14,840 nt of DNA from DAOMOD01 sp964526035 (GCA_964526035.1 CAZGKE010000083.1:1-14840); one strand, 5' to 3'. Positions 1-7,675 are shown, counted from the first letter of the stretch. Notes: generated by a model from the letters alone, not told the origin. Numbers and translations: made by a program.

Positions 1-152
1 GGTGTTCCGCAATCAACTTACCTGACTCACTTGGTCTTCAGCCACGATACTGCGTTGCTCGTCGTCGCCATAGCGTTGCTATGCCTCCTCCTCCCACCTT
101 GTCTCGGAGCCGAATCCGCAGCGCGATTTCGACAACCTAATTACGGAACACC
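1..152. repeat. Possible MITE-like element with terminal inverted repeats
   Basis: Bases 1-15 (GGTGTTCCGCAATCA) and 138-152 (TAATTACGGAACACC) form an inverted repeat matching at 13 of 15 positions. The outer nine bases match perfectly. A perfect internal hairpin (CATAGC, GTT, GCTATG) sits at 69-83. No convincing gene lies inside. The plus frame from base 1 is open to a TAG at 157-159 but has no start in the window and no recognisable domain. The architecture of short terminal repeats around about 120 noncoding bases fits a miniature inverted-repeat transposable element or another dispersed repeat. The window begins exactly at the left arm, so an outward extension and a target-site duplication cannot be tested. 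Confidence 0.4.
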
Positions 153-253
153 ACACTAGCTGGCCATGCATATAGACGAATGAAGTCTAGGTAGTGCGAC
201 CGGGCGGCCGTTTGCACGGAAATGCACCAACATGTTTCCGAAACGACCCAAAC

Positions 254-1213
254 TCAACGAACCGCGAAGGAGGCTTCTTCCGCCGACCGCTGCCTTGGCG
301 GCGAGGATGCTGTCGGGCGGCCACGCGTCTGTGAGGCAGCAGGGGCCGCGGAACGCACTTCGCTGGCCGGCACACCGAACTCGCGGCGGAACGCGCGGGC
401 AAAGGTGCAGTGGCTCTCGATTCCGATACGCGACATCACCTCGCCGACGCTGAGCCGTCCCTCGCGCAGGAGCGCATGGGCATGCGACATCTGATGCTTG
501 AGCCGATAACGGTAGGGCGGGTCGCCGAAGATCCGTCGGAACTGGCGGATGAAGTGGGACGGCGACACGTTCGCGAAATGCGCCAGCGTCTCCACCGTCG
601 GCGCACCCTCGATTCCGCACAGAATGAGATCGCGTGCCCATTTCATGCGCACGAAGACATCGCGCTTGTGCCGACGGCTGTGCCCCGTGCAGCGACTCAT
701 GCTTTGCAGGTATTCGTCGGATGCGGCTACCAGAGCATTGAGACAGGCATTGACCTCGATCGAATCGATGATGGCCCCTTCCTTCAGCGGAACCATGCCG
801 CGCGCAAGGCGAGCAAATGCGGCGGCACTGCGCGAAAGGGGGTCGTGCAGGATGGGAAGCAGGGAGGTTTCCGCCCTGGCCCCGGGCGAAATCGGGCGCA
901 GCCAGCGCGGCGCGAAGAAGACGTGCACCAGGGTCGCCCAGGATTGGGCCGGTACGCGCAGCTGCGGGCGATCCCCTGCCTCGCCGATCAGCAGCGTGCC
1001 CGCCGCGATTGCAAGGGTCTGCTGGCGATGTACAGCCTGGACCTCACCCGACAGCAGCAGATGTGCGCCGGCGCATGGGGGCAGTACGATTTCTGCAGGT
1101 CCGTCCACGTACTGCACAATGCCGTAGTGGGTCTGCAAAGGGTCGCCGCGGACACAACCCATGGCTGCCTGCAGCGAAACCTCGGGGCTGCGGGTGCGCT
1201 TGATGGTAAGCAT
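254..1213 (-). CDS. AraC-family transcriptional regulator
   Basis: This is a predicted 319-residue cytoplasmic DNA-binding regulator. Residues about 20-170 resemble the cupin-like sensor half of AraC proteins. Residues about 190-288 are the AraC DNA-binding domain with two helix-turn-helix units, near 204-225 (VETLAHFANVSPSHFIRQF) and 252-280 (GRLSVGEVMSRIGIESHCT); the typical FRREFGVPASEVR ending follows. The last 30 or so residues are a low-complexity Ala/Ser/Arg tail outside the family domain. I chose the ATG at 1213 because GGAG lies six bases upstream; an in-frame TTG 12 bases earlier is less likely. No target operon is adjacent, since the next gene is another regulator on the same strand, so the ligand and regulon cannot be named. 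Family assignment is secure. Confidence 0.9.
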   Translation of the reverse strand: MLTIKRTRSPEVSLQAAMGCVRGDPLQTHYGIVQYVDGPAEIVLPPCAGAHLLLSGEVQAVHRQQTLAIAAGTLLIGEAGDRPQLRVPAQSWATLVHVFFAPRWLRPISPGARAETSLLPILHDPLSRSAAAFARLARGMVPLKEGAIIDSIEVNACLNALVAASDEYLQSMSRCTGHSRRHKRDVFVRMKWARDLILCGIEGAPTVETLAHFANVSPSHFIRQFRRIFGDPPYRYRLKHQMSHAHALLREGRLSVGEVMSRIGIESHCTFARAFRREFGVPASEVRSAAPAASQTRGRPTASSPPRQRSAEEASFAVR

Positions 1214-1443
1214 TCCACGCTCCAACGACTGTCAGTGACTGCGCTACAAGCTGTCCTTGATTGCGCGCCCTGTCCTGAACAGCTCGTGGCTTCCATGTGC
1301 AAGCGATGTAGCCAGGCTTCACAAACCATGTGATGTGGACGACCGGCGGTGACTACGAGCCGTGACGGCTCTGGCCTCGAAGATGGGTGGTCTTGTTCAG
1401 AGGTTTTGCCGGAGCTGTCCCTGCCGAAAACGAGACCGCTCGC
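1214..1443. other. Intergenic region between the two regulators
   Basis: These 230 bases hold the upstream region of the AraC gene and the 3' flank of the winged-helix/TolB regulator, both on the minus strand. A perfect 6-bp hairpin (GAGCCG, TGA, CGGCTC) lies at 1357-1371, about 75 bases beyond the stop codon of the larger gene. It has no following T-run, so it is at best a weak terminator candidate. No promoter is clear enough to call. Confidence 0.3.
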
Positions 1444-3753
1444 TCAGGGGCGGGCCTGTGCAGGCGTCGAACGGCAGGTGTAGGCCCCGGCTTGCCCGTG
1501 CCCATCCTCGCCCACGCTGCCGCACACCAGACTGAACGGGCCATCCGGCCCGGCAGGGTCGGGAAGGGCCACGACGGCGATATCGCTGTCGTCGGCGACC
1601 ACACGCGGAATGACCAGCGTGCCGTCCGCAGACAGGTCCATCCGGAGGTGTCCAGGCAGGGAGAACGGAATTCGGGCAACGGTGCGGTGATCGCCGCTCT
1701 GGGTCATCTCAACCAGCTCACTGCCACCGCGGTGACTGTTGACGACCACAAACACCAGTCCGTCATGTACCGCCCAATCCAGGTACGGCACGTCGAGCGC
1801 CACCGCTGTCGCGGTGAAACCCTCGCGGGTGAGGCGCAGGACGTCGCCGCGCGGACCGTTCAACGCGAAGAGGTGGCCACGGGCCGCATCTCGGCGCAGG
1901 CTCCAGGCGTGCTGACCGGTCGATTGCATGTCCCACTCGGTACCGCGTCGAACCACGCGCATGACCTGCCAGGCATCCTGTCCATCGCGAACCAATACAT
2001 GGGCGAGGTCGGGATCCTCGCTGCAGGTCAGATCCCGCGCATCCATGCGCCGCTGGAGCAGCGACCTGGGTTGCCAAGAGTCCGCGGCCAGCTCCACCAG
2101 CTCCGAGCCCCCGGGAATCTGGCGCAACACCAGCATGCGCGATTCGTCGGCAGCCCAGCACATGTCCGCCAGCAAGCCATCGACAAAGGCCGTGGCCGCG
2201 AACAAGTGTGACCCGTCTGCCTCTGCAATCCAGATCTGGTCGCGGCCGCTTCGATCGGAAATGAATGCGAGCCGCCCGCTGTAGGGTGCCAACGCGCCCT
2301 GTCTGTCGCTGGCAGTGGAGGCGGGCGTCAGGTCCGGCCGCTTGGCGCTGTACTCCTGCGTCGCTATGCCCACCAGCTGCTGCCGGACACGCAGCACCTC
2401 ATAGGTCAGCCACGACGCCCGCGCCGCCATACGCGGCGAGCGCACCTCCTCGAGGTGGAGCGGTAGCACCTTCTGCTCGGCCAGATGGTAGAGGTACAGT
2501 GCCGGGCGTCCGCTATGGCGGGAGGCAATCAGCAGCTGTTCACCGTCGTTCGTCCAGGCGTGGCCCGCGATGCTGCTCATGGAGACATCAAGCTCGCGCG
2601 CCGTGCCGTCTGTCAGATCGAGCAGCATCAGGGCGGAACCCGCGGTGCCCTCGATGCCTGCATCCAGCGCGCCGCCGCGCCGGAACGCCACGAAGCGGCC
2701 GTCGGGCGACATCCGTGGGTCCACCGACGAGCTGGGCTCCTGCCGGCCGTCCTCCAGCAGCCAGGTCTCGCCGCTGGCCAGATCCAGCAGTCGCGGCAGC
2801 CCCATCGGATTGTCGGGCTGCGGCAGCGACGAAAGCACCAGGGCCTGGGCGTCGGCGGTCCAGTCAAACGGATGCATGGGCCCGGCGCTGTCATCCATCA
2901 AGCGTTTGACGGTACCGCCGGTGAATGGCGTGATTTCGATCGCGCACAGGTCCGCGGAACAGGCCCGGTAAGCAATGGTCGAACCGTCGGGCGACCATGC
3001 GGGATGGGTGAACTCCACGTCGTCCGCAGCGCGCAAAATCATTGGCGCACCGCCCTGCAGCGAACGGACCACCAGGACACTGCGTCCGCTGTCTCCACTG
3101 CGCGTTGCATAGACCACCGCGGATGCGTCGGGTGAGAGGCTCGGATAACCCTGGCGTCCCAGTTCCGCCGTCACCAATCGGGGAGTGAGCCTTGCCGGCG
3201 GCTCGGGCGCGGTTGTGGCGCCACCTGGGCGGTGCTCCGGTGCCTGATGAAGCAGGTAGCCCGCCGCCAGCATCACGCCGACTGCAGCCAAAGCCATCGA
3301 TCCGGCAGCCATGCGGACCCCCCAGCCACAGCGCCCAAAAAATGCAGCCGCGTCGCCGACCGTGGTTTCAGAGGGCGCGTTTTCGAGCGCCTCGACAGGC
3401 GCGATCAGCGCGTAGCCGACACGGGGAACGGTTCGGATGTAGTCCGGCAGGCGTGCGTTGTCGCCCAATGCCCGGCGCAGCTCGACGATGGCCTGGGCCA
3501 CCGCGTCTTCCCCAGGCGATTCGTCGCGCCACACGTCGGCGAGGAAGTGCTCCTTGCTGACGGCCTGGCCTGCATGGTGGACCAGCAGCTCCAGCACCGC
3601 GGCGCATCGTGGCGCGATATGTACCGCGCGACCTTCACGAACGATCTCGTTCAGCGCAAGGTCGACCCGGCAGCGACCGACACGGAATGGCCGGCGAGCA
3701 ATGAGCAGTGACTCACGTGCGGGCGGCTGGGCGTTTTCCTTGCGCGTGTTCAT
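1444..3753 (-). CDS. Membrane-anchored winged-helix one-component regulator with TolB-like PD40 periplasmic domain
   Basis: The predicted protein is 769 residues from the ATG at 3753. Residues about 22-118 form an OmpR/PhoB-type winged helix (FRVGRCRVDLALNEI, later DYIRTVPRVGYALIAP), as in CadC/ToxR regulators. A single hydrophobic segment at about 147-167 follows, and the remaining 600 or so residues would lie in the periplasm. That part carries repeated PD40/WD40-like strands such as YPSLSPDASAVVYA, HPAWSPDGSTIAYR and DPRMSPDGRFVAFRR, suggesting a TolB-like beta-propeller. There is no receiver domain, so DNA binding would be controlled directly by the sensor half. The start is uncertain: upstream in-frame starts exist at 3828 (ATG) and 3852 (GTG), and no start has a strong ribosome-binding site. 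Family and topology are well supported; the ligand and target genes are unknown. Confidence 0.85.
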   Translation of the reverse strand: MNTRKENAQPPARESLLIARRPFRVGRCRVDLALNEIVREGRAVHIAPRCAAVLELLVHHAGQAVSKEHFLADVWRDESPGEDAVAQAIVELRRALGDNARLPDYIRTVPRVGYALIAPVEALENAPSETTVGDAAAFFGRCGWGVRMAAGSMALAAVGVMLAAGYLLHQAPEHRPGGATTAPEPPARLTPRLVTAELGRQGYPSLSPDASAVVYATRSGDSGRSVLVVRSLQGGAPMILRAADDVEFTHPAWSPDGSTIAYRACSADLCAIEITPFTGGTVKRLMDDSAGPMHPFDWTADAQALVLSSLPQPDNPMGLPRLLDLASGETWLLEDGRQEPSSSVDPRMSPDGRFVAFRRGGALDAGIEGTAGSALMLLDLTDGTARELDVSMSSIAGHAWTNDGEQLLIASRHSGRPALYLYHLAEQKVLPLHLEEVRSPRMAARASWLTYEVLRVRQQLVGIATQEYSAKRPDLTPASTASDRQGALAPYSGRLAFISDRSGRDQIWIAEADGSHLFAATAFVDGLLADMCWAADESRMLVLRQIPGGSELVELAADSWQPRSLLQRRMDARDLTCSEDPDLAHVLVRDGQDAWQVMRVVRRGTEWDMQSTGQHAWSLRRDAARGHLFALNGPRGDVLRLTREGFTATAVALDVPYLDWAVHDGLVFVVVNSHRGGSELVEMTQSGDHRTVARIPFSLPGHLRMDLSADGTLVIPRVVADDSDIAVVALPDPAGPDGPFSLVCGSVGEDGHGQAGAYTCRSTPAQARP

Positions 3754-4235
3754 TGGATCGGGGTGGTTTCCCCATCTCTCCTGTTCCTGCGTGCTGCGAC
3801 TGACTTCAGAGCAAGTCGATTTCGTCATTCCCGCGACTTCCGTCACCGACACTTCTGCCTCGGAGCGGACTCCTTCGTCTGCTCCGGAGCCCCCGGAACA
3901 GACGAGGACGGACCTCCTGCCCTGTCACCATCCTAGCGCGGTGCGCGTCGCACATCCACGAAGCCGTGGTTTCTGGGGTGTCTCGTACAGAAGCGAGCTC
4001 TCGAATCACCGGACGTCACCAGGCGCCGGTCCGTCGCGCAGATCAACTCCCGGCACCGCCAAGGGTGCCGGTTCGGGGACGCCCCTGTGGTTTGACGAGC
4101 AGTGCGAGCTGTCGCGGCCGCGCGTCGTGCCGGTGCCGTGGCGACGCGCCGATGACAGGGCGGAGAGGAGTCGCGACCTCCCGGCAACAACCGGAACGAC
4201 TACAACGATCGTACCGTGCTCAGAGCGGGCCTGGA
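3754..4235. other. Gene-poor intergenic region with several hairpins
   Basis: I see no credible gene in these 482 bases; the open frames are Arg/Pro/Ala-rich shadows without ribosome-binding sites. The region holds a large imperfect hairpin at 3871-3908 (separate entry), a perfect 7-bp hairpin at 4051-4070 (CGGCACC, loop GCCAAG, GGTGCCG) and an 8-bp inverted repeat at 4120-4127/4142-4149 (GCGCGTCG/CGACGCGC). The last two lie downstream of the small membrane gene ending at 4236 and might help end its transcript. Neither is followed by a T-tract. Confidence 0.35.
3871..3908. repeat. Large imperfect hairpin upstream of the winged-helix/TolB regulator
   Basis: Bases 3871-3887 pair with 3893-3908 around a five-base loop, giving 15 base pairs with one mismatch and one bulged base. 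The left half (3871-3886) also overlaps a second inverted repeat with 3861-3870 (CGGAGC/GCTCCG). It lies about 120 bases upstream of the chosen regulator start and about 20 bases upstream of its longest possible start. It could be an operator, a leader structure or a leftover repeat. No T-run follows on either strand, so an intrinsic terminator is unlikely. Confidence 0.4.
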
Positions 4236-4487
4236 TCAGCGCCCGCCTGCGTCGCGCTTCATCTGCAGGAATGCGCTCCGGATGAAGTGGGCCAGAATGG
4301 CCGCCGGCACCAGATACTGGACAAGCAGCTGGACCGTACGGCGGATGACGCCGCGTATCGAATCGCGCACCGCCTCCTGCGTCATCCAGAGGTCGCCGTC
4401 GTGCCAGCCGGCCCACAGGCTGGCCAGCATGATGACGACCAGGGCGGCATTGATCCAGACTTTGCGGCGGGTGCTCGTGTGCGTCAT
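4236..4487 (-). CDS. Small membrane protein of unknown function
   Basis: This is an 83-residue predicted inner-membrane protein that I do not recognise as a named family. One clear hydrophobic helix lies at about residues 11-27 (WINAALVVIMLASLWAG). A second apolar stretch lies at about 53-70 (LLVQYLVPAAILAHFIRS). The N-terminus and C-terminus are basic, and the linker contains charged residues. The ATG at 4487 overlaps the TGA of the upstream DUF2306-like gene as ATGA, which strongly suggests translational coupling and a shared operon. A longer in-frame extension to 4610 would run back into the upstream coding sequence and is Arg/Ala-rich, so I reject it. It may be an accessory subunit of the neighbouring membrane protein, but that is inferred only from the coupling. 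Confidence 0.7.
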   Translation of the reverse strand: MTHTSTRRKVWINAALVVIMLASLWAGWHDGDLWMTQEAVRDSIRGVIRRTVQLLVQYLVPAAILAHFIRSAFLQMKRDAGGR

Positions 4488-5182
4488 GCCGTGGTCCGGG
4501 CGGCATCGACGCGACGCGGCGGGCGCGCATGGCGTCGATCCAGCATGATTCCGGCGACGATGGCCACCAGTAGCGGCCCGAACCATGCGCCGTACTGCAG
4601 CACCGACCATCCCGTTTCAGGCAGCAGGCTGCGCAGGCCGATGCCGAGGAAAGCGATGTGCGTGGCCACGCCATTGCCGATCATTGCGCCATAGTGTTCA
4701 CGCAGCCACCAGTTGGCGGGGCGCTCGGTCTTCCGGTAGGCGCGCACGCTTTCGAACACAACGCTGACCCCGACCAGCCCGAAGAAGCCGAGCAGCATCG
4801 AGCCCAGCGTGAAGCCGACGATGGACACGGTGGCGCCAGCCACGCCGCAGGCCATGCCAAGAGCCAGCTGGGTGGCACCATAGAACCGCTCCGGCTGACG
4901 CTTGTAGCGGATGGCAAACCAGCCGCTCCAGCAGGCGCTGGCGACCAGGATCACCAGATAGGAGAGAAACATCCCGCCTGCCCATTGGCCGCGGAAAAAC
5001 TGGAATCCGGCGAGCGGGAGAGCTGTCAGGATGACGCCGATCATCGCCAGCAGAAACCCCTTGCCGGCGCCGCGATGAAGCGTTCCTCCCTTGCGCGCCA
5101 GGGCCGCGACCCAGTAGGTGACGAGGGCCACGGTGCCCACGGCGATGTGCAGGATCACGATTGTCGAGTAGAGGGTGCCCAT
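4484..5182 (-). CDS. DUF2306-like (COG5395-type) multi-pass membrane protein
   Basis: The predicted product is a 232-residue inner-membrane protein with about seven hydrophobic segments. The first segment carries LHIAVGTVALVTYWVAALA (His12) and is followed by GGTLHRGAGKGF (His36-Arg37). A late segment carries REHYGAMIGNGVATHIAF (His163, His175). This pattern of paired histidines near helix ends resembles DUF2306/COG5395 proteins, whose biochemical role is unsettled; the histidines could bind heme or a metal, but that is speculation. The ATG at 5182 has a strong AAGGAG eight bases upstream. The gene is divergent from the kinase/regulator pair across 145 bases and overlaps the next small membrane gene by ATGA. 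Family assignment comes from recalled motif patterns and is moderately confident. Confidence 0.7.
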   Translation of the reverse strand: MGTLYSTIVILHIAVGTVALVTYWVAALARKGGTLHRGAGKGFLLAMIGVILTALPLAGFQFFRGQWAGGMFLSYLVILVASACWSGWFAIRYKRQPERFYGATQLALGMACGVAGATVSIVGFTLGSMLLGFFGLVGVSVVFESVRAYRKTERPANWWLREHYGAMIGNGVATHIAFLGIGLRSLLPETGWSVLQYGAWFGPLLVAIVAGIMLDRRHARPPRRVDAARTTA

Positions 5183-5327
5183 ACGGATTCTCCTTCAGGT
5201 ACGGCGTCAGCATCGCGCGCTGGACGGCACCGGTCAGGTGCTCACGGTCACCCTGTCGCGGTGCCGGAAGTCACCTTTGTCCACTGGGCTCTTGTGCATG
5301 GCGACCGGAGCAAGTACTTCTGGTGCC
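5183..5327. promoter_or_regulatory. Divergent control region between the membrane operon and the two-component genes
   Basis: Both operons must be driven from or near this 145-base interval. It contains a direct repeat CGGTCA at 5231-5236 and 5245-5250 (14-base period). It also has an inverted pair GGCACC (starting near 5226) and GGTGCC (near 5260). Such repeats could be response-regulator half-sites. I cannot identify -35/-10 boxes with confidence. The true kinase start may lie inside the interval (ATG at 5298 or GTG at 5175). Confidence 0.3.
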
Positions 5328-6467
5328 ATGCAACTGCAATGGCGCGAACTTCTCTCCCCGCTGGCGTTTGCCTCCTATGCAGCGCTGGCGGCGGTATGGC
5401 TCGGCAGCGTGGCAGGTCAATTCGGCGCTGCCTCAGGGTCGGTTCCCCTCGCCGCCAGCGCCGCCCTGGTATTCACCCTCGGGTGGATGTGGGGGCTGGC
5501 TTGTCCGGAAGGCTTCAAATCGCGCTACGACGATGCGGCGATGCTGACCATGATCCTCGCAAGTTTCGCGCTGATCTGGCTGTCCCCGTACGGCGCCTCG
5601 CCCGTACTCCTGGTGCTGCTGGCGTGCAGCCTTGCCTTCCGCTTTCGTGGCACTGCCCTGGTCGGCGCGCTGGTGCTGATGAATCTCGCTTACCTGGCCA
5701 TCCTGCTTGCGCGCACGAACTCTGCGGCCATGCAGGCACTGGTGACCGTTTTCGCCTTCGCAGGATTCCAGGGATTTTCCGTGCTGGTGATCATCGCCCT
5801 TCAGCGCGCCGAACAGATGGCAGAGCAACTGAGGCAGGTCAACGCCAGCCTTCTCGCCACGCGCTCACTGCTCGACGAAAGCGCGCGCGAGTCCGAGCGG
5901 CTGCGCGTCTCGCGCGAACTGCACGATGTCGCCGGACACAAGCTGACTGCGCTCAAGCTCAATCTGCGCGCACTGGGTCGCGACCCGGCGCTCGCCGCGC
6001 AGCGCGAATTCGAGGTGGCTGGCGCCCTGGCCGACGAACTGCTCGAAGACATCCGCGCGGTGGTGCGCCAGCTTCGCCAGCATGAAGGGCTCGATCTGCA
6101 GGAGGCCCTGCAGCGCCTGGCCGAACCCCTGCCGCGGCCGCGCGTGGAGATTGAAGTGGCAGACGATGCCCGCGTGCGCAACGCCGAGCAGGCCGAGGCG
6201 CTGCTGCGTGTGGCCCAGGAAGGCCTGACCAACGCGGCGCGCCACAGCGGCGCGCAACGTGCCTGGCTGCGCCTGCATCGCACCGCTGATGCGCTGGAAA
6301 TGTCGGTAGAAGACGACGGACACGTGCGCTTGCCGGTGAAACCCGGAAACGGCCTGACCGGTATGCGCGAGCGCATCGAGCAGCTCGGCGGCAGCCTGGA
6401 GACCGGAGCCTCGGCACGCGGCGGCCTGCGCCTCGCCGCGCGTCTGCCCCTGGAGGTGACCCCGTGA
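5328..6467 (+). CDS. Sensor histidine kinase, NarL/DesK type (HisKA_3)
   Basis: From the ATG at 5328 the protein has 379 residues. Residues about 10-160 form about six hydrophobic helices with little periplasmic sequence, so sensing probably occurs within or at the membrane, as in DesK-like kinases. A short coiled linker leads to the HisKA_3 dimerisation helix RVSRELHDVAGHKLTALKL, with His199 as the phosphorylation site. The ATPase domain shows an N-box around RVAQEGLTNAARHSG (Asn302), an abbreviated G1 box EDDGH at 328-332 and a G2 box PGNGLTGMRER at 339-349. The start is uncertain: ATG at 5298 and GTG at 5175 are in frame, and none has a strong ribosome-binding site. I prefer 5328 because the membrane region begins right after it. 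The stop overlaps the regulator start as GTGA, so the two genes are an operon. Confidence 0.9.
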   Translation: MQLQWRELLSPLAFASYAALAAVWLGSVAGQFGAASGSVPLAASAALVFTLGWMWGLACPEGFKSRYDDAAMLTMILASFALIWLSPYGASPVLLVLLACSLAFRFRGTALVGALVLMNLAYLAILLARTNSAAMQALVTVFAFAGFQGFSVLVIIALQRAEQMAEQLRQVNASLLATRSLLDESARESERLRVSRELHDVAGHKLTALKLNLRALGRDPALAAQREFEVAGALADELLEDIRAVVRQLRQHEGLDLQEALQRLAEPLPRPRVEIEVADDARVRNAEQAEALLRVAQEGLTNAARHSGAQRAWLRLHRTADALEMSVEDDGHVRLPVKPGNGLTGMRERIEQLGGSLETGASARGGLRLAARLPLEVTP

Positions 6468-7093
6468 GCCTGCGCATCGCACTGGCCGACGACCAGGCGC
6501 TGGTCCGTGAAGGCTTGAAGGCCCTGCTCAAGGACCTCGGTATCGACATCCTGGTCGAGGCGGCGGACGGCGAAGCCCTTCTTGCCGGCATCGCCGATTG
6601 CGAAATCGACGTGATCGTCTCCGACATCCGCATGCCCGGACTCGACGGCATCGGACTGGTCAGGCGCCTGCGCGAGATCGGCAGCGCGCTGCCCGTGATT
6701 CTGCTGACCACCTTCGATGAAGCTGACCTGATGCTGCGCGCCGTCGAGGCCGGGGCGCAGGGATTTCTGCTCAAGGATGCCTCGCCCGAGGATCTGCACG
6801 ACGCCATCAAGCGCGCCGCCAGCGGCGAGGGATGGCTGGCGCCGGTAAGCACGGATCCGGTGCGTGAGCGCTTCAGCTTCCGCGACCAGCGGCCGCCACA
6901 GGAAACCTTCTCCGAGCGCGAGATCGCCGTTCTGCGCCTGATGGCCGGCGGCTACTCCAACCGCGAGATCGGGCGCTCGCTGTTCCTTGCCGAGGGCACG
7001 GTGAAGAACTATGTCAGCGACATTCTCGCCAAGCTCGACACCCGCGACCGAACCCGCGCGGTCCTGAAATCGATCACGCTGCGCATCATCTGA
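6464..7093 (+). CDS. NarL/FixJ-family response regulator
   Basis: This is a 209-residue cytoplasmic transcription factor. The receiver domain (about 1-120) has the acidic pair Asp9-Asp10, the phosphoacceptor Asp54 in VSDIRMPG, the switch Thr82/Thr83 in LLTTFDEAD and Lys104 in FLLKDAS. A LuxR-type helix-turn-helix fills about 139-203 (FSEREIAVLRLMAGGYSNRE, then EGTVKNYVSDILAKL). Translation starts at GTG 6464, overlapping the kinase stop by GTGA, with GGAGGTG a few bases upstream inside the kinase gene. It should be phosphorylated by the adjacent kinase. The divergent membrane operon is the natural candidate target, but that is inferred from arrangement. All catalytic receiver residues are present. 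Confidence 0.95.
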   Translation: MSLRIALADDQALVREGLKALLKDLGIDILVEAADGEALLAGIADCEIDVIVSDIRMPGLDGIGLVRRLREIGSALPVILLTTFDEADLMLRAVEAGAQGFLLKDASPEDLHDAIKRAASGEGWLAPVSTDPVRERFSFRDQRPPQETFSEREIAVLRLMAGGYSNREIGRSLFLAEGTVKNYVSDILAKLDTRDRTRAVLKSITLRII

Positions 7094-7162
7094 CCTGCTT
7101 GCCATCGTCGGCCGCGGGTGCAGCTTTCGTGATCTGCGCGCATCGAGCCGGGTGACGCCGGG

Positions 7163-7675
7163 TCAGCCGCGAGAACTGCGCGACGAGCCGCTGTCGCGAG
7201 CTTCCGGCAGCGGCAATCCGCGACTGCGTTTGACCGTCTTCAACACGAAGTTGGAGTTGACGTCGGCGACGCCGGAGGCATTCAGCAGGCGCTCCAGAAC
7301 GAAACGCGAAAAGTGGTCGAGGTCCTGGACGAACACGTGCAGCAGGTAGTCCATGTCGCCGGTCAGCGCCCAGCAGGCGACCACCTCATCCCAGTCCTCG
7401 ATCGACTCGGCGAAGCGCTCCACCGATCGCACCCCCTGCTTGTCCAGCTGCACGCGAACGAAGGCCTCCAGGCCAAGCCCCACCGCCTTGCCGTCCACCC
7501 GCGCGCCGTAGCCCAGCACGATGCCGGTAGCCTCCAGTCTCTGCACCCGTCGCAGGCAGGCTGAAGCGGACAGCGCCACGCGCTCGGCGAGTTCGGCATT
7601 GGTGATGCGGCCTTCGCGCTGCAGCTCGGCGAGAATGCGCAGGTCGAGGCGATCTAGCGTGTCTTCTGCTGCCAT
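7163..7675 (-). CDS. Lrp/AsnC-family transcriptional regulator
   Basis: From the ATG at 7675 the protein has 170 residues. An N-terminal winged helix-turn-helix begins with LDRLDLRILAELQREGRI and continues NAELAERVALSASACLRRVQ (about 24-43). The C-terminal RAM ligand-binding domain spans about 68-145 and contains ALTGDMDYLLHV, the usual effector-loop region. A short Ser/Arg/Gly tail ends the protein. It is divergent from phhA across 123 bases and convergent with the response regulator. Lrp-type proteins commonly sense amino acids and control the divergent gene, so control of phenylalanine hydroxylation is the simplest reading. A GTG at 7705 would add ten residues but would overlap the likely control region. 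No strong ribosome-binding site decides between them. Confidence 0.92.
   Translation of the reverse strand: MAAEDTLDRLDLRILAELQREGRITNAELAERVALSASACLRRVQRLEATGIVLGYGARVDGKAVGLGLEAFVRVQLDKQGVRSVERFAESIEDWDEVVACWALTGDMDYLLHVFVQDLDHFSRFVLERLLNASGVADVNSNFVLKTVKRSRGLPLPEARDSGSSRSSRG

Noticed and set aside
1..159. Open plus-strand frame from base 1 to the TAG at 157-159, with a leucine-rich stretch, as the end of a gene entering the window
   Set aside because: No start or domain is visible, and the hydrophobic run arises from the hairpin and CTC-rich stretch inside the terminal inverted repeats. A dispersed repeat explains it better.
1387..2211. Long plus-strand open frame opposite the winged-helix/TolB gene
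   Set aside because: It is antisense to a well-supported gene, Arg/Gly/Gln-rich, without a domain; a GC-driven shadow frame.
4658..6085. 475-codon plus-strand open frame spanning the DUF2306 gene, the control region and the kinase
   Set aside because: It crosses two recognisable genes in the wrong frames and has no family features.
5801..7105. 434-codon minus-strand open frame opposite the kinase and regulator
   Set aside because: It is a mirror of two secure genes, and its composition is that of reverse-complemented high-GC coding sequence.
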